DNA from: Rhizobium rhizogenes
GTDB taxonomy: Bacteria > Pseudomonadota > Alphaproteobacteria > Rhizobiales > Rhizobiaceae
Direction: 5' to 3'
Assembly: GCF_002005205.3 (NCBI RefSeq)
Contig: NZ_CP019701.2
Location: 620,001 to 684,000 of the forward strand
DNA length: 64,000 nucleotides
Of this stretch, positions 7,324 through 15,265 are shown in pieces. How positions within the stretch are numbered: position 1 is the first letter of the stretch; every line of letters begins with the position of its first letter. The notes under the pieces were generated by a model. It saw only the letters and a program-made list of their open reading frames with translations, searched no databases and was not told where the DNA came from. The translations under genes were made by a program, and so were the position numbers.

Positions 7324-8592
7324 ATGACAGACCAGATGACGAAACCGGCCGCAATGACCGTTGCGCCGCAGGTAAAGGCCGTGCCCGACACGATGACGGC
7401 GGCCTTCGACGAATTCATGGAGGCCTTCGAGGCTTTTCGCGAAACCAACGACCAGCGGCTCAATGACATCGAACGCAAGATGGGTGCGGATATCGTGACC
7501 CGCGACAAGCTCGATCGTATCGACAGGGCGCTCGACGACAACAGAAAGATCATGGACGATCTGGCGCTCAGGAAGGCGCGGCCTGCGCTTGGCCGCAGGG
7601 ATGCGCCCTCGCACGATGCCGAAGAGCATAAGGCGGCCTTCGAGGCCTATATCCGCCGGGGCGAGGAGGGCGCGCTGCGCGATCTGGAGGCCAAGGCCTT
7701 TGCCGGATCGAGCGGTGCCGATGGCGGCTTTTTGGTGCCGACCGAGACGGATGGCGAGATTGGCCGGCGCATGACGGCGATTTCGCCGATCCGGGCGCTC
7801 GCCACTGTGCGGCAGGTGTCGACGGCCGTGCTGAAGAAACCCTTCGCCGCCGGCGGACTGGCCACCGGCTGGGTCTCCGAAACCGCGGCCCGTCCCGAGA
7901 CGGCGACACCGAAGCTGTCCGAGCTTTCTTTCCCGACCATGGAACTCTACGCCATGCCCGCCGCGACCCAGGGCCTGCTGGACGACGCGGCTGTTGATGT
8001 CGAGGCATGGATCGCCTCGGAAGTGGATATCGCCTTTGCCGAACAGGAAGCTGCCGCTTTCATTGCCGGTGATGGCGTCAACAAACCGAAGGGTTTTCTC
8101 GCTTATACAGCCGTTGCCAATGACAGCTGGAGCTGGGGCAATATCGGTTATGTCGCGACCGGCGTTTCGGCCGGTTTCGCTTCCGCCGGGCCGATGGATG
8201 TGCTGCTTGATGCCGTCTATGGCCTGAAGGCCGGCCACCGCCAGAATGGTGCGTTCCTGATGAACCGCAAGACGCAGGCGGCGCTGCGCCGTTTCAAGGA
8301 CACGACCGGCGCTTACCTCTGGCACCCGCCCGCCGCCGCCGGCCAGCCCGCCTCGCTGATGGGCTTTCCGGTAACGGAGGCGGAAGACATGCCAAATGTC
8401 GCGGCCAACAGTTTCGCCATCGCCTTTGGCGATTTCCGCTCCGGTTATCTCGTCGTCGACCGCACCGGCGTGCGCATCCTGCGCGATCCCTATTCGGCCA
8501 AACCCTATGTGCTGTTCTACACCACCAAGCGCGTGGGTGGCGGCGTACAGAATTTCGAGGCGATCAAGCTGGTGAAATTCGGGGTGAATTGA
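7324..8592 (+). CDS. Major capsid protein (HK97 fold, GTA g5-like)
   Basis: A 422-aa protein. Residues ~20-120 are charged and helical (scaffold-like delta domain), then AFAGSSGADGGFLVPTE (~125-141) marks the start of the mature HK97-type shell protein, the likely protease cut region. Later segments such as YAMPAATQGLLDDAAVDVEAW and GYLVVDRTGVRILRDPY are typical of the family. An 'AACAAGGATGGCGAC' context provides the ribosome site. The gene is followed by a repeat element rather than running directly into the connector gene, which may matter for stoichiometry. Confidence 0.95.
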   Translation: MTDQMTKPAAMTVAPQVKAVPDTMTAAFDEFMEAFEAFRETNDQRLNDIERKMGADIVTRDKLDRIDRALDDNRKIMDDLALRKARPALGRRDAPSHDAEEHKAAFEAYIRRGEEGALRDLEAKAFAGSSGADGGFLVPTETDGEIGRRMTAISPIRALATVRQVSTAVLKKPFAAGGLATGWVSETAARPETATPKLSELSFPTMELYAMPAATQGLLDDAAVDVEAWIASEVDIAFAEQEAAAFIAGDGVNKPKGFLAYTAVANDSWSWGNIGYVATGVSAGFASAGPMDVLLDAVYGLKAGHRQNGAFLMNRKTQAALRRFKDTTGAYLWHPPAAAGQPASLMGFPVTEAEDMPNVAANSFAIAFGDFRSGYLVVDRTGVRILRDPYSAKPYVLFYTTKRVGGGVQNFEAIKLVKFGVN

Positions 8593-8611
8593 CCCTCGAA
8601 GGTGCCGCTCG

Positions 8612-8732
8612 TTTCTTCTCCCCGTGGGGGAGAAGATGCCCCGAAGGGGCAGATGAGGGGGCAAGCTCTCCGTATATCTCTGCGCTTGCCCCCTCAACCC
8701 GCTGCCGCGACCTTCTCCCCGGCGGGGAGAAG
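8612..8732. repeat. TTCTCCCC/GGGGAGAAG paired-hairpin repeat, copy 2, inside the GTA operon
   Basis: Terminal hairpins at about 8614-8634 and 8712-8732, with inner GATGAGGGGGCAAGC and GCTTGCCCCCTCAACCC-like pairing. It lies between the major capsid and connector genes, 20 bp after the capsid stop, and would be transcribed as a strong RNA structure inside the structural operon. Confidence 0.85.
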
Positions 8733-8800
8733 GCGAAAGACGCACCCGCTCGCTCCCTCCCTCCCTCTGTGATCGTCCTGTCCTCTTCATCGGAGACCCC

Positions 8801-9370
8801 ATGACCTATGCCCTCATAAATCCGCCGCAGGCGGAGCCGCTGACGCTTGCCGAGGTCAAGGCGCATCTGCGTCTCGACAGCGGTGACGAGGATGCGCTTC
8901 TTGCAGCGCTGATCCGCACCGCCCGCGAGCATCTGGAGCGCGTGACCGGCCTTTGCCTGCTGCGCCAGACATGGCGGCTTTATCTCGACCAATGGCCGCA
9001 GACGGGTGTGATTCCGATTGCCAAGACACCGGTGCAAACCATCGAAACGATTCTGGTTTTTGGCATCGACGGGCGCGAGACCAATATCACCGCCGCTGAT
9101 AAGTTACTGGACGGCGCAGCGCGTCCGGCGCGGCTGTGGCTGCGCGATCCGCCGGCCCCCGGACGGGTGATGAACGGCATCGAAATCGACTTCATCGCCG
9201 GTTATGGCGAGGCCGGGACGGATGTGCCGGATACGCTGAAACGCGCCATGCTGATGCATGTGGCGCAGATGTTTGCCTTTCGCGGCGCCGTTGCCCTGGA
9301 AAATCAGCCCGCAGTGGTTCCGGCCGGTTACGAGCGGCTGGTGGCGCCTTTCTGCCGCATGGGGCTTTAA
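8801..9370 (+). CDS. Head-tail connector protein (GTA g6-like)
   Basis: A 189-aa protein of the phage head-tail connector/phiE125 gp8 type. The N-terminal helical segment LTLAEVKAHLRLDSGDEDALLAALIRTAREHLE and the C-terminal IDFIAGYGEAGTDVPDTLKRAMLMHVAQMF are hallmark regions. It would form the adaptor ring under the portal. The next gene starts 4 bp after its stop, so translation is likely coupled. Confidence 0.9.
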   Translation: MTYALINPPQAEPLTLAEVKAHLRLDSGDEDALLAALIRTAREHLERVTGLCLLRQTWRLYLDQWPQTGVIPIAKTPVQTIETILVFGIDGRETNITAADKLLDGAARPARLWLRDPPAPGRVMNGIEIDFIAGYGEAGTDVPDTLKRAMLMHVAQMFAFRGAVALENQPAVVPAGYERLVAPFCRMGL

Positions 9371-9373
9371 GCC

Positions 9374-9709
9374 ATGAATCTGGTTTTTCTCGACCCCGGC
9401 AAGCTGACGGCGCGGCTGGAGCTGGAAATGCGGACGGAGATGCCGGACGGGCAGGGCGGTGCGCTGGAAAGCTGGGCTGTCCTGCGCTCGCTCTGGGCGG
9501 CGATCGAGCCGGTTTCGGAGGCGTTCCATGAGCGTGCCTCGGCCGAGGGCGTGACGATCACCCATCGCGTCTGGCTCACCTGGCGCAGCGATATCGCGGC
9601 CGGCATGCGCTTTCGCAAGGGCCGGCGCATTTTGGGCATTCGCACGGCGATGGATCCGGACGAGACCCGCCGCTTCATCGTCTGCCGCTGCGAGGAGGAA
9701 AGCCTGTGA
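9374..9709 (+). CDS. Head closure / head-tail adaptor protein (GTA g7-like)
   Basis: A 111-aa protein of the SPP1 gp16-like head completion family. DPGKLTARLELEMRTEMPDG, SLWAAIEPVSE and VTITHRVWLTWRSDIAAGMRFRKGRR show the barrel pattern of these proteins. It plugs or extends the connector before tail joining. The stop overlaps the GTG start of the next gene. Confidence 0.88.
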   Translation: MNLVFLDPGKLTARLELEMRTEMPDGQGGALESWAVLRSLWAAIEPVSEAFHERASAEGVTITHRVWLTWRSDIAAGMRFRKGRRILGIRTAMDPDETRRFIVCRCEEESL

Positions 9710-10101
9710 ACGCTGCAAACGCACTTCTGAAGGCGGTTTTTGCGCGGTTGACGGGCGATGCGGTACTGATGGCGCTGACATCAGGCGGCATCGTCGACCG
9801 GCTTTTGCCGCGCGTGCTTATGCCCTGCATCGTCATCGGCGAAATTGACAGCCGGGATTATTCGACCGCGACGGAAAAAGCCGAGGAACATCTCCTGTCG
9901 CTGGAAATCTGGAGCGATGCCGCCGGCCGCAAACAGGCCGGCGAAATCGCAGAGCGGGTGAAAACCCTGCTCGATGATGCCGCCCTGCCGCTCGCCAATG
10001 TCTCGCTGGTCAACCTGCAACTGCGCTCCTGCCGCTCGCGGCGCGAAGCAAAGTCGCGGAATTTCATCGCGGACATGCGTTTCCGCGCGGTAACGGAATG
10101 A
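9706..10101 (+). CDS. DUF3168 tail terminator protein (GTA g8-like)
   Basis: A 131-aa protein with the DUF3168 pattern: NALLKAVFARLTGDAVLMALTSGGI at the N terminus, EHLLSLEIWSD and the closing FIADMRFRAVTE. Members cap the tail tube and join it to the head. It starts with GTG at 9706, overlapping the previous stop by 4 bp. In canonical GTAs the major tail protein follows at once; here an antisense transporter gene intervenes, with its stop 7 bp beyond this one. Confidence 0.88.
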   Translation: MNAANALLKAVFARLTGDAVLMALTSGGIVDRLLPRVLMPCIVIGEIDSRDYSTATEKAEEHLLSLEIWSDAAGRKQAGEIAERVKTLLDDAALPLANVSLVNLQLRSCRSRREAKSRNFIADMRFRAVTE

Positions 10102-10108
10102 GCCGCTT

Positions 10109-11308
10109 TCAGGAACACTGCCTGCGCATGGTTTTCCAAAGTACAAGTAGCAGCACAAACGAAATGCCGATCAGCACGGAAGCGATGGTCAGCATGGACG
10201 AGACCCCGCCGCGATCCAGCGCCAGCGTGAAGATAACAGGCGCAAAGGCGATGGCGAGGTTCTGCGGCAGGGAAATACGCGCGGCCTGAAGGCCATATTC
10301 TTCCGGCGAAAACACCGCCAGCGGCAACACCGCCCGGCTGACGGTGAGCACGCCCGCGCCAAAACCGAAGAATACGATAAAGCCGATGAAAGCCGGCATG
10401 GCCGGCGCAAAGGCCAGCAGCAGCAGGAGCGACACGAGCAGCAGACAGAAACCGATCATGGCGGTGACGAACGGGTTGCCGTGTTTGCCAAGCAGGAAAT
10501 CCAGCCCGCGCGCGGTGATCGCAAGCACGCTGCGGGCGGATGCCAGCTGCACGGCCAGCGATTGTGTCGCCCCTGCCTGAACCAGCAGCAGGGGCAGGAG
10601 CGGCGACAGGCCGAAGGTCGTAAACGCGCTGATCGTCGTCATTGCGGCCAGAAGCATGAAGGCGCGGCGTGTATCGACGGGCGGGGGCGAAGCCCCGGCG
10701 ACCTCCCGCGACCCCGTGGCCTTGCGGGCCGGCCGCCCGGGAAGCACGAAGACGTAGAGGGGCAGAAGCACGAAGAGCTGCAGACCGGCATAGGCGACAA
10801 GCGTGCCGCGCCAGCCGAGATGCTGGTCGGCAAGCGCAGTGACCGGTAGGAAAACCGCCGCCGAAAGCCCGGTAAACAGCATCAGCAGCGTCAGCAACCG
10901 GCCGCTTTCCGCCCCGACACGTTCCACCACGGCGGCATGGGCGGCCGTCGTCAGGCCACAGGTGGCGGCAAAACCGATCACGGCCCAGCCGAGCAGATAA
11001 CTTGCCACGCCGCCCGCAAAGGCGAGCACGGCAAAACCGGCGGCAAACAGCAATGAACCCGCCACAAGCACGGGTGCCGCGCCGTGACGCACCAGCGTTC
11101 TTCCCAGAAGCGGACCGCAGAGCGCGCTGATCGTCATCATGACGGTGAGGCCGGCGAAAACCACCTCGTTGGCGATGGCCAGTTCCTGCCCGACACGCGG
11201 GCCGAGCACGGCCAGCATGTCGAAACCGCTGCCCCAGCTGATGATCTGCCCAACCGCAAGCACGCCGATAAGGCGCGCGCGGGACGGGAAGGGAGCGGCT
11301 TCGGACAT
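10109..11308 (-). CDS. MFS transporter inserted antisense in the GTA-like cluster
   Basis: A 399-aa major facilitator with 12 predicted hydrophobic segments, resembling CynX/NarK-like or sugar-efflux permeases. Recognisable parts are LIGVLAVGQIISWGSGFDMLAV at the N terminus, the loop GPLLGRTLVRHGAAPV after TM2, and a long central cytoplasmic loop GRPARKATGSREVAGASPPPV. The substrate cannot be told. ATG at 11308 is chosen because earlier in-frame starts would add a non-family extension. It is convergent with the tail terminator gene and divergent from the major tail gene. It is not a phage protein and must be an insertion relative to the usual GTA order. Confidence 0.88.
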   Translation of the reverse strand: MSEAAPFPSRARLIGVLAVGQIISWGSGFDMLAVLGPRVGQELAIANEVVFAGLTVMMTISALCGPLLGRTLVRHGAAPVLVAGSLLFAAGFAVLAFAGGVASYLLGWAVIGFAATCGLTTAAHAAVVERVGAESGRLLTLLMLFTGLSAAVFLPVTALADQHLGWRGTLVAYAGLQLFVLLPLYVFVLPGRPARKATGSREVAGASPPPVDTRRAFMLLAAMTTISAFTTFGLSPLLPLLLVQAGATQSLAVQLASARSVLAITARGLDFLLGKHGNPFVTAMIGFCLLLVSLLLLLAFAPAMPAFIGFIVFFGFGAGVLTVSRAVLPLAVFSPEEYGLQAARISLPQNLAIAFAPVIFTLALDRGGVSSMLTIASVLIGISFVLLLVLWKTMRRQCS

Positions 11309-11400
11309 GATGAAAATCAGGGGTGCGGAATGCGGAGAAACAATTGGTAGCAGGCCCATTGCGGCCCGGCAACATCAATCGAAACGGTAAGGAGAACAAC

Positions 11401-11808
11401 ATGGTGGCGCAGAAGGGCAAGGACCTGCTGCTGAAGATCAACAATGCCGGTTCCTATGTGACCGTGGCGGGACTGCGAACAAAGCGGCTGGCTTTCAACG
11501 CGCAGGCCGTGGACATAACCGATGGCGAAAGTGCCGGGCGCTGGCGCGAGCTTCTGGCCGGCGCCGGCGTACAGCGGGCGTCGCTGACGGCATCCGGCAT
11601 CTTCAAGGATGTAGGGAGTGACGCGCTGGTACGCAGTGCGTTTTTCACAGGCGCCATTCCGGGCTGGCAGATTGTCATTCCCGATTTCGGTACCCTGACC
11701 GGGCCGTTCCAGATCGTCGCGCTCGAATATTCCGGCCGCCACGATGGCGAGGTGCAATTCGAGATCGCGCTGGAATCGGCTGGCTCTCTCACATTCGGAG
11801 CACTGTGA
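11401..11808 (+). CDS. Phage major tail protein (TP901-1 family, GTA g9-like)
   Basis: A 135-aa tail tube protein: MVAQKGKDLLLKINN at the start, then GLRTKRLAFNAQAVDITDGES, WRELLAGAGVQRASLTASGIF and YSGRHDGEVQFEIALESAG, all characteristic of TP901-1-type tail tubes. ATG at 11401 has AAGGAG eight bases upstream. Because the MFS gene separates it from g8, transcription of this tail half probably starts in the 92-bp region 11309-11400 or relies on read-through across an antisense gene. Confidence 0.93.
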   Translation: MVAQKGKDLLLKINNAGSYVTVAGLRTKRLAFNAQAVDITDGESAGRWRELLAGAGVQRASLTASGIFKDVGSDALVRSAFFTGAIPGWQIVIPDFGTLTGPFQIVALEYSGRHDGEVQFEIALESAGSLTFGAL

Positions 11809-12167
11809 TGCCGCAGGGTTTGCGTTATGGGCGGGCGAACCGCCATCGCGGCGAGATCGAGGCGCTGATCGACGGTGAAAGGCGCATTCTCTGCCTGACG
11901 CTCGGGGCGCTGGCCGAACTCGAAACCGCCTTTCAGGTCGATGATCTCACCGCGCTCGCTGAACGCTTTGCGACCGGCCGCATGAAGGCCTCCGATATGA
12001 TCCGGATCATCGGCGCCGGCCTGCGCGGCGCGGGCAATGTGTTTTCCGACGAAGACGTGGCTGCGGCGACAGTGGAAGGCGGCATCGCCGGCCATGCCGC
12101 GATCATGGCCGATCTTCTGACCGCCACCTTCGGCGGCCTGAAAGGAGAAACACAGCCGGACCCTTGA
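11808..12167 (+). CDS. GTA tail assembly protein (g10-like)
   Basis: A 119-aa member of the GTA gp10 family: NRHRGEIEALIDGERRILCLTLGALAELE at the N terminus and ALAERFATGRMKASDMIRIIGAGLRGAG in the middle. Its position after the tail tube gene matches the tail assembly chaperone slot of siphoviruses. ATG at 11808 overlaps the preceding TGA by one base; an in-frame GTG at 11805 is the alternative. Confidence 0.88.
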   Translation: MPQGLRYGRANRHRGEIEALIDGERRILCLTLGALAELETAFQVDDLTALAERFATGRMKASDMIRIIGAGLRGAGNVFSDEDVAAATVEGGIAGHAAIMADLLTATFGGLKGETQPDP

Positions 12168-12376
12168 GTGCCGCAGCAGGCGAGGCGAGACCCCGCCCTT
12201 TCCCGTGGGAGGCGGTCATCCATGCCGGCTTCTGCCTGCTGCGGCTTTCTTCCGAAACCTTCTGGCGGCTGACGCCAAGGGAGTTCTTCGCGATGACGGG
12301 CGGCGCACGCGCCATTTCCGGCCGCCCCGATCGTCAGGCGATGGAGGCGATGATGCGGCTGTTTCCTGATGGGTGA
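12164..12376 (+). CDS. Phage tail assembly chaperone (g10.1-like)
   Basis: A 70-aa protein of the short phage tail assembly chaperone family found in GTAs. PFPWEAVIHAGFCLLRLSSETFWRLTPREF is the family signature. It begins with TTG at 12164, overlapping the g10 stop (TTGA), with AAAGGAGA about 14 bases upstream. In siphoviruses the paired chaperones coat the tape measure protein; here the tape measure gene follows only after an inserted minus-strand pair. Confidence 0.85.
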   Translation: MSAAAGEARPRPFPWEAVIHAGFCLLRLSSETFWRLTPREFFAMTGGARAISGRPDRQAMEAMMRLFPDG

Positions 12377-12381
12377 CGGTA

Positions 12382-12786
12382 TCAGGGTATTTTTCGCGGA
12401 CGGCCACCCTTTGCGCCATTGGCGCGGCTGGCCGCTGCCTTTGCCGGCGAGCGGGATTGACCGCCCTTGCGTTGGGCTTCCATGAATATACGGCTGCCGA
12501 AAATGCCGTTCATCAGTCCACTGATTGTGTAATCGACATCGAGACTTTCCCAATGCAGGCCGGTCTCGCCGAGAAGCTCGACTTCAGCCAGCTGTTGCGC
12601 GGTAGCGTCTTGCAAACCTTCCAGTGCTCGGGCCGGAAACATGAAGCAGGCGCCATTGGTAAAATCGACGATGACGCGGGCCGATGCCGCTTCGAAACGC
12701 ACGGAGACCGGAATAGGGCGTTCCGCACGTTCCTGCTGCCAGCGCTCCCTGGCGGCGGCAAGTTCTGCATCGCTGACGTCAACCAT
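12382..12786 (-). CDS. DUF2442 protein with basic AT-hook-like tail (possible antitoxin)
   Basis: A 134-aa protein. Residues ~15-95 form the DUF2442 domain (VRFEAASARVIVDFTNGACFMFP, then AEVELLGETGLHWESLDVDYTISGL). The C terminus is basic and ends GAKGGRPRKIP, close to an AT-hook (GRP core). ATG at 12786 has GGAG upstream. It overlaps the end of the DUF4160 gene by 8 bp, so the pair is one transcript. DUF4160-DUF2442 pairs are widespread and look like toxin-antitoxin modules; that is inference. The stop lies 5 bp beyond the end of g10.1 on the other strand. Confidence 0.85.
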   Translation of the reverse strand: MVDVSDAELAAARERWQQERAERPIPVSVRFEAASARVIVDFTNGACFMFPARALEGLQDATAQQLAEVELLGETGLHWESLDVDYTISGLMNGIFGSRIFMEAQRKGGQSRSPAKAAASRANGAKGGRPRKIP

Positions 12787-13015
12787 GATATCGTCTCCAG
12801 GTTTCCATAAACAACATCCGGTTCTCTTCAATCACGACAACGGCGCGCCGCACATCCCGGTCCGACATGCCGCCCTGCGTGAGAACGGTGAGACTGACGA
12901 GGTCGATGCGGGCTTCACCCTCTCCGTAGACATGCGCATGCGGCGGCTCGTGATCGGCCGTGTAGATGACAAAACGCATGCCATGCTGTCGCAGAACCGT
13001 GACCATGAAAACCAT
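12779..13015 (-). CDS. DUF4160 protein (possible toxin of a two-gene module)
   Basis: A 78-aa protein with the DUF4160 signature VLRQHGMRFVIYTADHEPPHAHVYGEGEARIDL; the conserved HEPPHxHV is intact. ATG at 13015 or at 13006 could be the start, neither with a strong ribosome site. It precedes and overlaps the DUF2442 gene. DUF4160 proteins are small, chromosomal and nearly always paired with DUF2442; activity has not been established to my knowledge. The pair runs against the surrounding GTA genes. Confidence 0.85.
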   Translation of the reverse strand: MVFMVTVLRQHGMRFVIYTADHEPPHAHVYGEGEARIDLVSLTVLTQGGMSDRDVRRAVVVIEENRMLFMETWRRYHG

Positions 13016-13118
13016 AACCCAACAAGCCGGGTTTTTAAAGAGCGTTGGCTGAATAGCTGCTTTTTGAAAGCTGTTTCAGCAGCATGCATTCCCCAGTTGA
13101 ATCAGAAAGGCAAGCGCA

Positions 13119-13700
13119 ATGGCAGGCGAAGGATCGATTGCGGAGAACCGCGAGGAGGCGGAAGCGCTTGCGGATGTGATGGGCGATCTCGAAAAGCGCT
13201 CCGAGCGGTTCGGGGCGGCGCTGACCAGCGCCCTGCAGGCCGCAACGACGGGTGGAAGGGGGTTGGACGATGTGCTGCGCGGGCTCGGCGAACGCCTGTC
13301 GGGCATGGCGCTTTCGGCCGGGTTGAAGCCGCTGGAGAATATGATCGGCAATGCCGTTGGTGGGCTTTTGAACGGTGGCGGTTCCCTGTTTGCCTTTGCC
13401 GATGGCGGGGTGCCGGGGCGCAGCATAACGCCTTTTGCCGATGGCGGCGTTGTTTCCAGCCCCGCTTTTTTTCCGATGGGCGGTGGGCTGGGCCTGATGG
13501 GCGAGGCGGGAGCGGAGGCGATCCTGCCGCTGAAGCGTGGCTCGGATGGTGCTCTGGGTGTGGCCGCACCGGCGGGCGGCGGCGGTGCGCAGATCGTCTT
13601 CAACGTGACGGCCACCGATGCGGCGAGTTTTAGAAAAAGCGAAGGCCAGATCGCCGCCATGCTGGCGCGCAGCGTCGGGCGCGGCCAGCGCGGTTTGTGA
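13119..13700 (+). CDS. Short tail tape measure protein (GTA g11-like)
   Basis: A 193-aa protein with the GTA tape measure pattern: helical residues ~8-55 (NREEAEALADVMGDLEKRSERFG), a hydrophobic centre (GMALSAGLKPLENMIGNAVGGLL) and Gly-rich C terminus with FADGGVPG, FADGGVV and GEAGAEAILPLKRG, common near the end of tape measure proteins. It is far shorter than phage tape measures, consistent with the short tail of GTAs. A weak AGAAAGG precedes ATG 13119. The 103 bp before it separate it from the divergent DUF4160 gene. Confidence 0.88.
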   Translation: MAGEGSIAENREEAEALADVMGDLEKRSERFGAALTSALQAATTGGRGLDDVLRGLGERLSGMALSAGLKPLENMIGNAVGGLLNGGGSLFAFADGGVPGRSITPFADGGVVSSPAFFPMGGGLGLMGEAGAEAILPLKRGSDGALGVAAPAGGGGAQIVFNVTATDAASFRKSEGQIAAMLARSVGRGQRGL

Positions 13701-13745
13701 CGCATCGACCTTTCAACACAGCAAAAAGATTCGTGGAACAACGAC

Positions 13746-14384
13746 ATGGCGGCATTTCATGAAGTGCGGTTTCCGCTGCGGCTGGCGCTCGGTGTGAGCG
13801 GCGGGCCGGTGCGGCGGACCGATATCGTCAATCTCTCCAATGGCCGCGAGAGCCGCAACCAGCGCTGGAAGAATGCGAGGCGCGCTTATGATGCCGGGTC
13901 CGGCATCCGCTCGGTGGCCGATCTTTATGAGGTGCTCGCCTTTTTCGAGGCGCGGCGCGGTGAGCTTTATGGTTTCCGCTTTCGTGATCCCGTCGATTGC
14001 AAATCCTGCCCGCCGGGCGCGACGCCCGCCGCCACGGATCAGAGGATCGGCACCGGCGATGGCGTAGCCGCACAGTTTCAGCTGGTGAAGACCTATGCGG
14101 ATGCCGGTGGTGCCTTCATCAGGCGGCTGGAAAAGCCGGTCGAGGGCTCTGTCCTCGTTTCCGTCGAGGGGGTGAAGGTCCCGCCTTCGGATGTGTCGGT
14201 GGATCATCTAACCGGCATGGTGACGTTTCGTGCCGGCAAGGTGCCACCTGCCGGTGCGGCGATCCGGGCGGGTTTCGAATTCGACGTGCCGGTGCGCTTT
14301 GCGATCGATCGCATCGACGTCAACCTCACCGCCTTCGAGGCCGGCCGCATTCCCTCCATTCCCTTGACGGAAATCCTGCCATGA
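13746..14384 (+). CDS. DUF2460 distal tail protein (GTA g12-like)
   Basis: A 212-aa protein of the DUF2460/TIGR02217 family: FHEVRFPLRLALGVSGGPVRRTDIV at the N terminus, YEVLAFFEARRGELYGFRFRDP in the middle and FDVPVRFAIDRIDVNLTAFEAG near the end. In the R. capsulatus GTA this is the distal tail ring joining tube and baseplate. The stop overlaps the next start by 4 bp. Confidence 0.93.
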   Translation: MAAFHEVRFPLRLALGVSGGPVRRTDIVNLSNGRESRNQRWKNARRAYDAGSGIRSVADLYEVLAFFEARRGELYGFRFRDPVDCKSCPPGATPAATDQRIGTGDGVAAQFQLVKTYADAGGAFIRRLEKPVEGSVLVSVEGVKVPPSDVSVDHLTGMVTFRAGKVPPAGAAIRAGFEFDVPVRFAIDRIDVNLTAFEAGRIPSIPLTEILP

Positions 14385-15265
14385 AAACTGTTCCTCCGGC
14401 CCTTGCCGCACATCTGCAGGGCGATGCCACCACCACCTGCCATTGCTGGAAGGTGACGCTGAAGGATGGCGCGGTGATCGGCTTTACCGACCACGATGAG
14501 ACGTTATCCTTTGCCGGCGCGGCCTATCTGGCCGCCAGCGGTTTCGGGGCGAGCGACAGCGACAGCGAAACCGGGCTAGGCGCGAGTGCGGGCGAGGTGG
14601 CGGGCGGCTTTTCCAGCGAGGCGATTTCGGAAAGCGATCTGGCGGCTGGTCGTTTCGATGGCGCGAGAGTGGAGCTTTTTCTCGTCAACTGGCAGACGCC
14701 GGATGAGCATATGCTGCTTTCCATGCGCGAGATCGGCGAGGTGACGCGGGCGGGCGGGGCGTTTCGCGCCGAGTTGCGCAGCCTTGCCCATCGCCTCGGC
14801 CAGCCGCAGGGCCGGGTCTATGGGCGGCGTTGCGATGCCGCACTGGGTGACCGGCGCTGCGGCGTCGATCTTTCGCGGTTCACCGGCAATGGCAGCGTGG
14901 TGGCGGTGGATGCGGTGGGCAACCTGCTGGTCTCGGGGCTTGATGCTTTCGCCGATGGTTTCTTCAGCAGGGGGAAGTTGCGGTTTTTGAGCGGCATACT
15001 CGCCGGCAGGGGTTTCGATCTCGACGGTCATGCGCGACGCAACGGCGGCACGCTTCTGTCCTTCTGGCTCGCGCCGGAACGCATGCCATTGCCGGGAGAC
15101 GGTTTTTCCATAACCGCCGGCTGTGACAAGAGTTTCGCCACGTGCCGAACGAAATTCGCCAACCACCTGAATTTCAGAGGCTTTCCGCACCTGCCCGGGG
15201 CGGATTTCGCCTATTCTTACGCCAGCGGCGGCCAGACCCATGATGGCAAGGCACTGTTTCCATGA
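14381..15265 (+). CDS. DUF2163 baseplate hub protein (GTA g13-like)
   Basis: A 294-aa hub protein. DUF2163 features: CWKVTLKDGAVIGFTDHDE near residue 20, VYGRRCDAALGDRRCGVDL near 145-165 and GCDKSFATCRTKFANHLNF near 245-265. The cysteines in the last two blocks match positions that in the R. capsulatus GTA hub coordinate an iron-sulfur cluster. ATG 14381 overlaps g12 (ATGA), and its own stop overlaps g14 (ATGA at 15262), so g12-g14 are translationally coupled. Confidence 0.93.
   Translation: MKTVPPALAAHLQGDATTTCHCWKVTLKDGAVIGFTDHDETLSFAGAAYLAASGFGASDSDSETGLGASAGEVAGGFSSEAISESDLAAGRFDGARVELFLVNWQTPDEHMLLSMREIGEVTRAGGAFRAELRSLAHRLGQPQGRVYGRRCDAALGDRRCGVDLSRFTGNGSVVAVDAVGNLLVSGLDAFADGFFSRGKLRFLSGILAGRGFDLDGHARRNGGTLLSFWLAPERMPLPGDGFSITAGCDKSFATCRTKFANHLNFRGFPHLPGADFAYSYASGGQTHDGKALFP

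Noticed and set aside
9858..11444. 528-codon minus-strand frame overlapping the MFS gene in another frame
   Set aside because: The MFS frame has clear membrane helices and family motifs; this frame is its shifted shadow.
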